Positions 25,536 to 34,421 of a stretch of DNA of 34,441 nucleotides are shown one piece after another; within the stretch, counting starts at the first letter, position 1; each line of letters begins with the position of its first letter. The stretch is from Catenulispora rubra (GTDB taxonomy: Bacteria > Actinomycetota > Actinomycetes > Streptomycetales > Catenulisporaceae). The notes under the pieces were generated by a model. It was not told the DNA's origin. It saw only the letters and a program-made list of their open reading frames with translations, and made no database searches. The stretch is from NCBI RefSeq assembly GCF_015356825.1, contig NZ_JAACYW010000103.1:1-34441 (forward strand), given 5' to 3'. The translations under genes and the position numbers were made by a program.

Positions 25536-26273
25536 TCAGGAGCGGACCCGCGCGGCGGCGATGGTAGCCGCGCCGAGGACCGGCACGCCGGCCTCCCGCA
25601 GCGCGCGGGACGCCTCCGCGAGGCTGGCGCCGCTGGTGCTGATGTCGTCGACGAGCACCACACTGGACGTGGCGACCGCCGCCGCGCGACGGGCCCGCAA
25701 CGCCCCCGCCAGGTTCGTCTGACGCTGCTCACGGGACAGCCCCGCCTGGTCCTCGACGGCGCGGGCGTGCCTCAGCGCGGGCACGGCGCGGACCGGCAGC
25801 CCGACCTCGCGCAGGGCCCGCGCCGCGGTCCTGGCCAGGCGCGCGGTGGTGTCCTGGCCGCGGTCGCGGACGGCTTTGCGTCGCGAGGGCATGGGAACCA
25901 GCGCGACCGACGCGCAGCCCGCGGCACCTGCCGTGTCGAATACCGCGTCGAGCGCCGTGTCAGGCAGCGTGTCGAGCGTCTGCGCGACGGCCCGCGCGAG
26001 CGCCCGGCCCAGCGCGCGCCGCAGATCGGTACGGCCGCGCTCCTTGTACCCGATGAGCATCGTCCGAACCGGGTCCTCGTAGCGGGCCACCGCGTGGGTG
26101 CGCGGGGTGCCGGGCACGGCCGCCAGCGTGCGCCACGGCCCGCCCTCGGCCAGCAGGCCGTCGCACGCGGGGCACAGCGGCTCCCCGGAGGGCTGCGGAC
26201 GCCCGCAGCCGCCGCAGTCGCGCTCGGCGGCCAGATCGAGCAGGGCGGCCCAGAGCGGGCGGACTAGCGGCAT
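25536..26273 (-). CDS. comF: ComF-family phosphoribosyltransferase
   Basis: The 245-aa protein has the ComF layout: an N-terminal zinc finger (C20-x2-C23, C34-x2-C37) and a type-I phosphoribosyltransferase domain with the PRPP motif VVLVDDISTSGAS (205-217). Also present are LIGYKERG and PMPSRRKAVRDRGQ, typical of ComF. In naturally competent bacteria ComF helps DNA uptake; in actinobacteria its role beside lpqB and hpf is not established. It follows lpqB by 179 bp. ATG 26273 has a loose ribosome site (GGGGGT, 3 nt away). Confidence 0.93.
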   Translation of the reverse strand: MPLVRPLWAALLDLAAERDCGGCGRPQPSGEPLCPACDGLLAEGGPWRTLAAVPGTPRTHAVARYEDPVRTMLIGYKERGRTDLRRALGRALARAVAQTLDTLPDTALDAVFDTAGAAGCASVALVPMPSRRKAVRDRGQDTTARLARTAARALREVGLPVRAVPALRHARAVEDQAGLSREQRQTNLAGALRARRAAAVATSSVVLVDDISTSGASLAEASRALREAGVPVLGAATIAAARVRS

Positions 26274-26394
26274 CGGACCCCCGGGTCGCGCTGTGGTCGA
26301 ACGTGGTCGGATACGGTCGGAACGTGGCGGAATTATCCGCTATGTCCGACTACCCGCGCCAGCCGGCTCGACCCGCTTCGGCGGTCAGTCCCCT

Positions 26395-26456
26395 GTCGTG
26401 CCTCAGTCAGTCGTCGTGCCTCAGCCGCCGTGGCCCAGCCGACCGTCGTGCCTCAG
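26395..26456. repeat. three copies of a 12-bp direct repeat at the lpqB 3' end
   Basis: GTCGTGCCTCAG occurs exactly at 26395-26406, 26413-26424 and 26445-26456 (spacings 18 and 32 bp). The last copy spans the lpqB stop codon; the other two lie in the lpqB-comF gap. Its cause and any function are unknown. Confidence 0.6.
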
Positions 26457-28576
26457 CCGGCCGTCGCCGTCGCCACAACCGGGCTCCAGCCCGACTCCTG
26501 GAAGCTGTCCGCACCGCCGCTGCGCTTGAAGTACGAGTACGTGGTGTTCGGATCCGTGGGTCCGGGGGCGTCGCTGAACGTCCACATCGAGGCATGCGCG
26601 CCGACCGCGCCGGTCACCGCGGCGATGTGCCTGGCGGCGGTCTGGGCGTCCTCGGGGGCGCTGATCGTCGAGTCCTGCGAACCGTCCAGGTACACCTTGT
26701 AGAGCTTCGGCGTGCTCGACCCGGCCTGCTGCAACCCCAGCAGCACCACGGTGCGGCCGTCGGCCCAGGCGGCGTCGGTGACGCTCTGCAGGCCGCCCTG
26801 CGCCTGGTCCCCGGTCGGCGTGAGGGCCTGGAGCAGCGAGAACTGCCCGGAGGCCGTCCCGTCGGGGCCGGTCAGGGAGACGCCGCCGCCGGCGCGGGTG
26901 ATGAACACCATCGTGGCCTTCTGCGGACCGGCCGCGCCGGTGGCGTCGGTGGTGTTCGGCCCGCTCACCACGACCGCGCGCAAACCGTCCGGCGAGGGCT
27001 TGAACCGGGCCACCTGCTGGTCGGGCATCAGGATCTGCTGGGGCGTGCCGGTGCCCGACCCCGGGTCCCCGGGGTCCTGCACCCGGTACAGGTTCTTGTT
27101 GTCGACCACCCACAGCGAGCCGTCCGTCGGATCCCACTCCAGGTCGGTCACACCCTTCGCGGCGGACTTCGCGTGGTACCAGACCTGCTGGTCGTTGTTC
27201 TTGTCGTCGACGACGACCACCGCGCCGTCGTGCTCGACCGCGGCCACGAAGGTCGTGGCCTGCGGCGCCTTGCCGTCGGAGGAGTCGGCGAGCTGCTTCA
27301 CCGCGATCGGCGTGTCCTTCTCCAGCTGGATGCCGGTCAAGTGGACCAGGGACGAGACCTTCGCACCGTTCGGCGGGCAGACGGCGGGTGCCTCGGCGAC
27401 CCCCGACAGCTGCGGCCGGTCGACGATCGCGGCGTTCGAGTCGCCCTGCGACTGCGGACACACCCAGTACACCGGCGGCGGCACCGAGCCGTCCGGGGCG
27501 ACGCTGTTCGTTCGGCACGAAGTGCAGCCGGCGTAGTCGACGAGCACCTGGCTCAGCGCCGTCGAGGAGAGCAGCTGCTGGTTCTCCGAGGCGTCCCGGA
27601 AGGTCCTGGTCAGCGCCAGCTGCACGTCGCTGACGAGGTCCGCCCGGCCGGCCGGCGGGGGTTTCAGGGTCACCCGGGCCAGGCCGTTGGCGTCCACGGT
27701 CACCGGACCGGCCAGCGTCAGCCCGGTGACCTGCGAGCCGAGCCGGCCGTGCAGCACGGCGCGGGCCAGCGCGTCGTAGGTGTAGTCGACCTTGCCGGAG
27801 TCCTGGGTCAGGTAGACCTGGTCCATCACCGGGGCCACGGCGCCGCGCGAGGGCAGGTAGACCGCCAGCGGGGACTGGTACGTCTGGTAGGCGCGCTTGA
27901 ACGACTCCGGAAGGATCATCCGGAAGTCCGGGGGCGTGGTGATCCGCCACCCGACCGACGTGCCCAGGTACTTCAGCGTGAACTGCTGGATGACCGGCCC
28001 GGTCTGGTACTGGAAGAAGCCGTACGTGTCGATCTGGGCCACCTGGGCGCCGCTCACGCTGATCGTCTGCTCCGCACCGACCGGCGTGGGCGTGGCGGCC
28101 TTCGGTGCGGTGGCGGCCGCGGCGCCCTCGGCCTTGTGCGCGGGGTGGTTCGCGGTCTGCTGGGCGTCCAGGACCGGGTCGTCGTACTTCACGATCTTGG
28201 TCGTGGTGGTCCAGGTGGAGCCGGCCGGGATCCACTTGCCGCGGGCCTCGGGGGTCAGGAACTCCTGGGCCACGCTGAAGCTCGGGTCCTCCTGGTCGCC
28301 GGTCAGCGACTGCAGGAAGCTGGACACCAGCAACGCCGGCGACATCGTCGGCGTGGGTTCGTTGGCCAGGATGACCACGTTGTTGCGGCTCTGGTTCAGC
28401 GGGGCGCTGCGGACGTCGCCCTTGGAGGGCGGCCCGGCGCAGGCCGCGGCGCCCGCGAGGGTGACCAGGGCGATGAGCGCGGCGGCCCATCGGAAGGTCC
28501 GGTTCGCCGCGACCGGGTCGGGCTCCGTCGGCTCGCCCGGCCACGAGGCCGGGGTCTGCGGGGTCCGGCGGTCCAT
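26453..28576 (-). CDS. lpqB: lipoprotein LpqB, partner of MtrB
   Basis: LpqB is a membrane lipoprotein that binds the sensor part of MtrB and tunes MtrA signalling. The ~707-aa protein has a signal helix (FRWAAALIALVTLAGAAAC) with C46 as lipid-site cysteine. The residue at -3 is Ala rather than Leu, a weak lipobox. A GerMN-like middle (VYLPSRGAVAPVMDQVYLTQ) and a beta-propeller-like C-terminal half (DKNNDQQVWYH, EWDPTDGSLWVVDN) follow. ATG 28576 is chosen because GGGAGA lies 5-6 nt before it. The upstream ATG 28666 overlaps the mtrB stop (TGATG) and would add 30 residues whose third codon positions are unusually A/T-rich. Three short repeats lie at the 3' end. Confidence 0.93.
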   Translation of the reverse strand: MDRRTPQTPASWPGEPTEPDPVAANRTFRWAAALIALVTLAGAAACAGPPSKGDVRSAPLNQSRNNVVILANEPTPTMSPALLVSSFLQSLTGDQEDPSFSVAQEFLTPEARGKWIPAGSTWTTTTKIVKYDDPVLDAQQTANHPAHKAEGAAAATAPKAATPTPVGAEQTISVSGAQVAQIDTYGFFQYQTGPVIQQFTLKYLGTSVGWRITTPPDFRMILPESFKRAYQTYQSPLAVYLPSRGAVAPVMDQVYLTQDSGKVDYTYDALARAVLHGRLGSQVTGLTLAGPVTVDANGLARVTLKPPPAGRADLVSDVQLALTRTFRDASENQQLLSSTALSQVLVDYAGCTSCRTNSVAPDGSVPPPVYWVCPQSQGDSNAAIVDRPQLSGVAEAPAVCPPNGAKVSSLVHLTGIQLEKDTPIAVKQLADSSDGKAPQATTFVAAVEHDGAVVVVDDKNNDQQVWYHAKSAAKGVTDLEWDPTDGSLWVVDNKNLYRVQDPGDPGSGTGTPQQILMPDQQVARFKPSPDGLRAVVVSGPNTTDATGAAGPQKATMVFITRAGGGVSLTGPDGTASGQFSLLQALTPTGDQAQGGLQSVTDAAWADGRTVVLLGLQQAGSSTPKLYKVYLDGSQDSTISAPEDAQTAARHIAAVTGAVGAHASMWTFSDAPGPTDPNTTYSYFKRSGGADSFQESGWSPVVATATAG

Positions 28577-28665
28577 GACGTCTCCCGGTCGCGTGGCGGA
28601 CGGCGGCGTGGCGGGCCGTCGCGGGGCAGACGGTCGCGAGGTAGACGGCGGCGTCGCGGGAGTCA

Positions 28666-30531
28666 TCAGCGCTCCGCCACCCGGTCGCCACCGCGGCCGG
28701 TGAGCCCGGTCAGGTCCGGCCCGCCGGTGTGCCGCGGCGGCGCGGTCGCCGCGCCCTCGGCGGCCAGCCGCGCGGCCTCGGCCTGGCGCTTGTGGTGCCT
28801 CGAGTCGTCCGGCTCCAGCGGGATCGGCGAGCGGACCAGCTCCATGCCGGCGGTACAGGGCAGCGTCAGCCGGAACTGCGAGCCGCCGCCGGGTTCGCCC
28901 CAGGCCTGCAGCCAGCCGTGGTGCAGGTGCGCGTCCTCCAGCGAGATCGCCAGGCCCAGGCCGGTGCCGCCGGTGGTCCGGGCCCGCGCCGGGTCGGCAC
29001 GCCAGAAGCGCCCGAACACCAGCGAGGACTCGCCGGGCTTCAGGCCCACGCCGTAGTCGCGCACCGCGACCGCGACCGCCTCGGCGGAGGCCGCGACCTT
29101 GACCAGCACCGGCCGGCCCTCGCTGTGCTCGATGGCGTTGACCACCAGGTTGCGCAGGATCCGCTCGATGCGCCGCGGGTCGATCTCGGCCACGCAGGGC
29201 CGGTCCGGCGCCACGATCCGGACGTCCGAGCCCTTGCGCTCGGCGAGCACCTGGCTGCTGTCGACCACCCGGCGCGCCAGCTGGCGCAGGTCCACCGGCT
29301 CGGCGTCCAGCACCGCGGCCCCGGCGTCGAACCGGCTGATCTCCAGCAGGTCGGCGAGCAGTTCCTCGAACCGGTCCAGCTGGGTCTGCAGCAGCTCGGC
29401 CGAGCGCGCGGTCGGGCCGGAGAAGTCGTCGCGGGCGTCGTGCAGGACGTCGGCGGCCATCCGGACCGTGGTCAGCGGCGTGCGCAGCTCGTGCGAGACG
29501 TCGGAGACGAACCGGCGCTGGACCCGCGAGAGCTCCTCCAGCTTGCGGATCTGCCGCTGCAGGTTGCCGGCCATGGTGTTGAAGGAGGTGGCCAGCCGGG
29601 CCAGGTCGTCCTCGCCGCGCACCCGCATCCGCTCGTCGAACTTGCCGTCGGCGAGCCGTTCGGCGATCCCGGCGGCCTGCCGGACCGGGGTCACCACCAG
29701 CCGCGTGACGAACCATGCGACCCCGGCCAGGGCCAGGACCAGCACCGCGCCGGCGATCGCGATCATCTCGTTGTCGAAGTTGAGCGCGTCGCTCTCGGTG
29801 GTGAACGGGAAGGCGTAGTACAGCTGGACCTTCCCCAGCTCGCCCAGCTGGAACGCCGCGCCGTACAGCAGGCCCGGGGTCTTGTGGCCGGACACCACGG
29901 CGCCGGGGGTCGCGTCGCCGGGCGTGGCCGTGACGTCGACGATCCCGCCGCCGGCCGTCTGCGGGCCGTACTCCAGATCGGTGGTCTGGTACTGGACCTG
30001 GAAGCCGTCCGGGGAGCCGTAGACCTGCAGTCTGTCCTTGAGCGCCTGCTGGATGCTCTGGTGCTGGATCCCGCCGCAGGTGTACCCGGCGACCGGGAAA
30101 TTGGGGACCGACGACATCAGCATCACCTGGTAGGTGTCGCTGTTGGCGCCGCTGCACAGGTTCCGGACCATGGCGTCCAGGCTGTTGACCCAGGCGGCGA
30201 ACTGCTGGCCGTTGGGTCCGTTGGGACCGTTGGGACCGACGGAGCCGTTCGGATTGCTCTGCCGGATGGTCTCGGCGGCGGCCGTGATCGAGGCGCCGAC
30301 CTCGCTGAAGCCGCTGCTGGCCATGGCCAGCGACGAGCTCTCCTTGGCCTGCACCAGGCCGTCGCGGATCTTGTTGTTCAGCATCCAGCCCAGCACGAAG
30401 GCGATGACGATCGACAGCACCAGGGTGAGCGACACCACGCGCAACTGCAGCGAGCCGCGCCAGGTCCCGGGCAGTTCCAGGACGGCGCGGCCGAAACGCC
30501 GGGCACCGCCGGTGAACTTCGAGACCCGCAT
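28666..30531 (-). CDS. mtrB: sensor histidine kinase MtrB
   Basis: The 621-aa kinase phosphorylates MtrA. TM1 spans about residues 33-51 and TM2 about 258-279, enclosing an extracytoplasmic sensor of ~205 residues. HAMP, then HisKA with H347 in SDVSHELRTPL, then HATPase with NLVVNAIEH, the G1 box DYGVGLKP, and GGTGLGLAIS follow. The sensor carries PNG repeats (about 94-108), an oddity. The C-terminal ~50 residues are variable. It is 16 nt behind mtrA and overlaps the upstream lpqB ATG, consistent with one mtrA-mtrB-lpqB operon. The ribosome site GGGGAAG lies 3 nt before ATG 30531. Confidence 0.96.
   Translation of the reverse strand: MRVSKFTGGARRFGRAVLELPGTWRGSLQLRVVSLTLVLSIVIAFVLGWMLNNKIRDGLVQAKESSSLAMASSGFSEVGASITAAAETIRQSNPNGSVGPNGPNGPNGQQFAAWVNSLDAMVRNLCSGANSDTYQVMLMSSVPNFPVAGYTCGGIQHQSIQQALKDRLQVYGSPDGFQVQYQTTDLEYGPQTAGGGIVDVTATPGDATPGAVVSGHKTPGLLYGAAFQLGELGKVQLYYAFPFTTESDALNFDNEMIAIAGAVLVLALAGVAWFVTRLVVTPVRQAAGIAERLADGKFDERMRVRGEDDLARLATSFNTMAGNLQRQIRKLEELSRVQRRFVSDVSHELRTPLTTVRMAADVLHDARDDFSGPTARSAELLQTQLDRFEELLADLLEISRFDAGAAVLDAEPVDLRQLARRVVDSSQVLAERKGSDVRIVAPDRPCVAEIDPRRIERILRNLVVNAIEHSEGRPVLVKVAASAEAVAVAVRDYGVGLKPGESSLVFGRFWRADPARARTTGGTGLGLAISLEDAHLHHGWLQAWGEPGGGSQFRLTLPCTAGMELVRSPIPLEPDDSRHHKRQAEAARLAAEGAATAPPRHTGGPDLTGLTGRGGDRVAER
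30208..30252 (-). repeat. PNG tripeptide repeats in the MtrB sensor domain
   Basis: The codons for residues 94-108 of MtrB encode four P-N-G units in imperfect 9-bp repeats (on + strand GTTGGGACC-like). They lie in the loop after TM1. This looks like a slippage-prone linker. Confidence 0.6.
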
Positions 30532-30547
30532 CTACTTCCCCGCGCCG

Positions 30548-31225
30548 TTAAGCCGGACCGGCTTTGTAACCCACTCCGCGCACGGTGACCACGATCTCCG
30601 GGTTCTCCGGGTCGACCTCGATCTTGCTGCGCAGCCGCTGGACGTGCACGTTCACCAGCCGGGTGTCCGCGGCGTGCCGGTAGCCCCAGACCTGCTCCAG
30701 CAGCACCTCGCGGGTGAACACCTGCCAGGGCTTGCGGGCCAGCGCGACCAGCAGGTCGAACTCCAGCGGCGTGAGCGGGATCTGCCGGCCGTCGCGCTTG
30801 ACCGAGTGGCCGGCCACGTCGATCGACAGGTCGCCGATGGCCAGGGTCTCGGGCTTGGGCTCGTCGGCGCGGCGCAGCCGCGCGCGCACCCGGGCCACCA
30901 GCTCCTTGACCTTGAACGGCTTGATCACGTAGTCGTCGGCCCCGGACTCCAGGCCGACCACCACGTCGACCGTGTCGCTCTTGGCGGTGAGCATGATGAT
31001 CGGGACCCCGGACTCGCCGCGGATCAGGCGGCACACGTCGATTCCGTCGCGTCCGGGCAACATCAGGTCAAGCAGGACCAGGTCCGGCTTGAAATCACGG
31101 AAGACCTGCAGAGCCCGGTCACCGTCGGCGACGGACGTGGTCTCGAAGCCCTCGCCGCGCAGGGCTATGCCCAGCATCTCGGACAGGGCTATGTCATCGT
31201 CGACGATGAGGACACGACCTTTCAT
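30548..31225 (-). CDS. mtrA: response regulator MtrA
   Basis: The 225-aa OmpR/PhoB-type regulator starts MKGRVLIVDDDIALSEMLG. The acid pocket is DDD at 9-11, the phospho-acceptor D53 (VLLDLMLPG), T80 and K102 (VIKPFK). The DNA-binding winged helix ends in VWGYRHAADTRLVNVHVQRL and VVTVRGVGYK. MtrA controls cell division, chromosome replication and wall genes in actinobacteria and is usually essential in mycobacteria. No ribosome site is seen before ATG 31225, and the AT-rich 171-bp gap to the divergent gene should hold its promoter. The frame is open further upstream but the extension is not MtrA-like. Confidence 0.97.
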   Translation of the reverse strand: MKGRVLIVDDDIALSEMLGIALRGEGFETTSVADGDRALQVFRDFKPDLVLLDLMLPGRDGIDVCRLIRGESGVPIIMLTAKSDTVDVVVGLESGADDYVIKPFKVKELVARVRARLRRADEPKPETLAIGDLSIDVAGHSVKRDGRQIPLTPLEFDLLVALARKPWQVFTREVLLEQVWGYRHAADTRLVNVHVQRLRSKIEVDPENPEIVVTVRGVGYKAGPA

Positions 31226-31396
31226 GCGGACTATCGTCGCATTACTTTCTGCTTTTGGTGAATCCCCGGTGCCACTGGGAAGGATCGCCGGTGTTGGTGC
31301 GGGGGTGGCGCCGTCCTCGGAGCTGCCTGCATGCTGGGGTGCACACTCCCGGCGACGAGCCGGTCCCCGCCCGAGGAAGAAGCGTCCAGGCAGCCC
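31226..31396. promoter_or_regulatory. divergent promoter region between mtrA and the membrane-protein operon
   Basis: The 171 bp between two divergent starts must hold both promoters. Near mtrA it is AT-richer (GTAATGCGACGATAGT on the minus strand), possibly the mtrA -10 and regulator contact. I could not assign boxes with confidence. Confidence 0.4.
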
Positions 31397-32548
31397 ATGA
31401 GCCATCTCACCGGAGCGAACGCGCCTGTCGGCGACCCTGGCGCGGCGTACACGCCGGCCGGTCTCGGCCGGGGAGTCGTCCCCCTGCGTCCTTTGCAAGC
31501 AGGGGAAATCCTCGACGGCGCGGTGACCGCCATGCGCTCCTATCCCGGCGTCATGCTCGGGCTGTCGGCCCTGGTGGTCGCGCTGGGCCAGGCGGTGGCG
31601 ATCCCGCTGGACTACCTCTATCTGCACTTCCTGGCCGGACTGGTCAACGGCAACACCACGCTGGGCAGCGGCACCGGGATCAACGACCTGGCGCTGCTGC
31701 GGCCCGGCGTGCTGCTGAACGCGCTGGTCGTCTCGCTGCTGGTCGGGCTGCTGACCAGCGCGGTGGCGCGGGCCGTGCTGGGCCGGCCGGTGACGCTGGC
31801 CGAGGTCTGGGCGCAGACCCGGCCGCGGCTGCCCCGGCTGCTCGGGCTCTCGCTGGTGATCTTCGTCGTCCTGTTCGGGGTGCTGGCCCTGGGGATGCTC
31901 CCCGGCCTGCTGCTGGCGGCCGCCGGGAGCCCGGCCGCGGCCCTGGTGCTGCTGCTCGGGCTCGGCGGCGCGGCGGCGCTGGCGGTCAACCGGTGGGTCG
32001 CGTGGTCGCTGGCCGCGGCCGCGCTGGTCCTGGAGGACCAGCCGGTGCGGCGGGCGCTGAAGCGGTCCTCGACGCTGGTCAAGGGCGGCTGGTGGCGGGT
32101 GCTGGGGGTCTCGTTGCTGGGGCTGCTGGTGTCCGAGATGGTCGCCGTGGTGCTCTCGGTGGTGCAGCAGGTGGTCGTGGGCTCGAACCTGAGCCCGGTG
32201 AGCGACAACGGGGACGGGACGTACTCCGGGCACCATGTCTCGCTGGTGTACGTGTTCGTCGGGGCGTTGTTCTCGGCGGGGATCCAGACGGTGGTGTCGC
32301 CGTTCGCCGCGTCGGTGATGGCGCTGCAGTATGTGGACCGACGGATGCGGCGCGAGGGGTTGGACATTCAGCTGGCGATGAGTGCGCGGGCACGGCGGGA
32401 CGGTTCGGCGGGCGCGGCTGGCGCGGCTGGCACGGCGGCTGCGGCTGCGGCTTCCGGCGCGGCCACGATGGCCGGTGCGGCGGTCGGTTCGGCACTCGGC
32501 GCGGCGCCCGGCGGCGGCCCGGAGCCGGGGAACGGCCCGGCCGCGTGA
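31397..32548 (+). CDS. multi-TM membrane protein with Ala/Gly-rich tail
   Basis: The 383-aa protein has about six TM segments, including SALVVALGQAVAIPLDYLYL, LVVSLLVGLLTSAVARAVL, LSLVIFVVLFGVLALGML and VLGVSLLGLLVSEMVAVVL. It resembles the membrane parts of glycerophosphodiester-phosphodiesterase-like proteins, for example RPLQAGEILDGAVTAMRSYP at the start and LVLEDQPVRRALKRSS. The last ~55 residues are Ala/Gly-rich. Function is unknown; the divergent mtrA and the DUF4129/DUF4350 genes suggest a cell-envelope role. The TGA overlaps the GTG of the next gene, so the two are translationally coupled. ATG 31397 follows CCAGG; an upstream ATG at 31331 is less likely. Confidence 0.85.
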   Translation: MSHLTGANAPVGDPGAAYTPAGLGRGVVPLRPLQAGEILDGAVTAMRSYPGVMLGLSALVVALGQAVAIPLDYLYLHFLAGLVNGNTTLGSGTGINDLALLRPGVLLNALVVSLLVGLLTSAVARAVLGRPVTLAEVWAQTRPRLPRLLGLSLVIFVVLFGVLALGMLPGLLLAAAGSPAAALVLLLGLGGAAALAVNRWVAWSLAAAALVLEDQPVRRALKRSSTLVKGGWWRVLGVSLLGLLVSEMVAVVLSVVQQVVVGSNLSPVSDNGDGTYSGHHVSLVYVFVGALFSAGIQTVVSPFAASVMALQYVDRRMRREGLDIQLAMSARARRDGSAGAAGAAGTAAAAAASGAATMAGAAVGSALGAAPGGGPEPGNGPAA

Positions 32549-33291
32549 CCGATCCGGGGGCCCCGGTCACGCCACCGCCCGGCGTACCGATCACTGTCGG
32601 CCGCGACGAGGCACGCCGCGCGGCCGCCGACGAGCTGGCCAAACCGGTCTACGCGCACGCCCGGCCCTCGCTCACGAAGCGCGCTCTGGACTGGCTCGGC
32701 CACGAGATCAGCACCCTGTGGGACAAGGCCTTCGGCAGCAGCTCGGGCGGCGGAAGCGGGGGCTGGAGCGCCGTGCTGGCCGTCCTGGTGCTGCTGGTGG
32801 TGGCCGTGGTGGTGATCCGGCGGCGCTACGGACCGATGCGGCGGCGGGTCACGGCCGACCAGGCGCTGTTCGACGAGGCGGCCCCGATGGACGCGGCCGG
32901 CTACCGGCGCACGGCCGAGGAGCACGCGGCCGGCGGACGCTGGGCCGAGGCCGTCCGGGCCCGGCTGCGTGCGGTCATCGCCGCGCTGGAGGAGCGAGCG
33001 GTCCTGGACCCGAGGCCGGGGCGGACCGCCGACGTGGCGGCACGCGAGGCCGGCGCGCTGCTGCCGGACCAGGCCCCGGCGCTGCTCGCCGCGGCACGGG
33101 TCTTCGACGACATCTGGTACGGCGAGAGCGCCGCGGGGCCCGAGGACTACCGGCGGCTGATGGCCGTCGACGACGCGGTCGCGGCGGCGCGGGTGCGCGT
33201 CGGCAGCGCGTCCGGGGCACCCATGGTCGGCGACCTGCCGCAGCTCTCTGAGACCCCGGCCGGCCGCCGGGACCCCTCGGAGCCGCGATGA
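32545..33291 (+). CDS. DUF4129 membrane protein
   Basis: The 248-aa protein has one TM helix (about residues 74-91) followed by the DUF4129 module, readable as DEAAPMDAAGYRRTAEEHAA then RLRAVIAALEERAVL and PGRTADVAAREAG. Such proteins sit next to MoxR and DUF58 genes and are thought to be part of membrane-bound MoxR systems. The biochemical role is unknown. GTG 32545 overlaps the preceding stop by 4 nt and its own stop overlaps the next ATG (ATGA), so all three genes form one operon. Confidence 0.9.
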   Translation: MTDPGAPVTPPPGVPITVGRDEARRAAADELAKPVYAHARPSLTKRALDWLGHEISTLWDKAFGSSSGGGSGGWSAVLAVLVLLVVAVVVIRRRYGPMRRRVTADQALFDEAAPMDAAGYRRTAEEHAAGGRWAEAVRARLRAVIAALEERAVLDPRPGRTADVAAREAGALLPDQAPALLAAARVFDDIWYGESAAGPEDYRRLMAVDDAVAAARVRVGSASGAPMVGDLPQLSETPAGRRDPSEPR

Positions 33292-34421
33292 CGACGCTGC
33301 GGGCGTGGCGCTGGCCGGTGGCCGCGCTCGCCGTTCTGCTGCTCGGGGCCCTGGTCACGGCGATCGCCATCGGCGGCAACGGCGGCGGGACGCTCGATCC
33401 GGACTCCGCGTCCCCCGACGGCGGCCGTGCGTTGGCCGCGCTGCTGCGCGACCGCGGCGTCACGGTCACTCCGGCCCGGACCACCGCCGACGCGCTGGCC
33501 GCGGTCCAGGGGGCGCAGGGCGACGCGACGCTGCTCGTCACCGATCCGGGACTGCTGACCCTGCTCCAGATCGACACGCTGGCCTCGACGCCGGTGGCGC
33601 GGCTGGTGGTCGTGCAGCCGGATCCGGAGTCGGCGCGGCTGCTGACCACGCAGACGGCGCGGGTGGACGCGCCGCCCGAGGGCTCGCAGCTGGTCGATCC
33701 GGCCTGTCCGGACGCCGACGCGAAGGCCGCCGGGAACGCCGACATCGGCGACGGCGAGGTGTTCAGCGGCCTGACGAGCGGGTGCTACCAGGTGCCCGGC
33801 GGGTACGCGCTGGCCACGACGGCCGGGCCGTCGTCGGACGACACGGTGCTGGTCGGCAGCCGCACGCCGTTCCGCAACGACCGGATCGCCGACCACGGCA
33901 ACGCGGCCCTGGCGCTGCGGCTGCTCGGCAAGCACCCGACGGTCGTGTGGTACCTGCCGGACGGCGCGGACCCGGGCGCGACGGAGTCGGGACACAAGAG
34001 CTTCACGGCGGTGCTGCCGGCCGGCTGGCGCTGGGGCGCCCTGACGATGGTGCTGGCGATCGCGCTGCTGGCCCTGTGGCAGGCGCGGCGGCTGGGGCCG
34101 GTGGTCGCCGAGCGGATGCCGGTGGCGGTGCGGGCGGCCGAGACGGTCGAGGGCCGCGCGCGGCTGTACGAACGTGGCAAGGTGACCGACCGTGCGGCCG
34201 GCGCGCTGCGCGAGGCGACGCGCTCGCGGCTGGCCGCGCGGCTGGGGCTGCCGCGCGCGGCCCCGGTCGGCGACATCGCGGCGGCGATCGCGGCGCGCGG
34301 CGGGGCCGAGGCGGGGGCGACGCTGGCGGTGCTGGCGGGGGTGGTGCCCGCGGACGACGCGGGGCTGGTGGGATTGGCTTCGGCGCTGGACCGGCTGGAA
34401 GCCGAGGTCGGGCGGCTGTGA
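33288..34421 (+). CDS. DUF4350 membrane protein
   Basis: The 377-aa protein has a TM helix near the start (PVAALAVLLLGALVTAIAIG) and a second at about 246-263 (WGALTMVLAIALLALWQARR). Between them is an outward-facing alpha/beta domain with SPDGGRALAALLRDRGVTVT, typical of DUF4350. A soluble helical tail follows. The family is found between DUF4129 and MoxR genes. Function is unknown; a role in envelope assembly with the MoxR chaperone is inference. Its ATG overlaps the DUF4129 stop by 4 nt. Confidence 0.9.
   Translation: MTTLRAWRWPVAALAVLLLGALVTAIAIGGNGGGTLDPDSASPDGGRALAALLRDRGVTVTPARTTADALAAVQGAQGDATLLVTDPGLLTLLQIDTLASTPVARLVVVQPDPESARLLTTQTARVDAPPEGSQLVDPACPDADAKAAGNADIGDGEVFSGLTSGCYQVPGGYALATTAGPSSDDTVLVGSRTPFRNDRIADHGNAALALRLLGKHPTVVWYLPDGADPGATESGHKSFTAVLPAGWRWGALTMVLAIALLALWQARRLGPVVAERMPVAVRAAETVEGRARLYERGKVTDRAAGALREATRSRLAARLGLPRAAPVGDIAAAIAARGGAEAGATLAVLAGVVPADDAGLVGLASALDRLEAEVGRL

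Noticed and set aside
26303..29056. 917-aa open frame on the + strand opposite lpqB and mtrB
   Set aside because: Arg/Gly/Val-rich shadow of the minus-strand genes; no ribosome site or domain.
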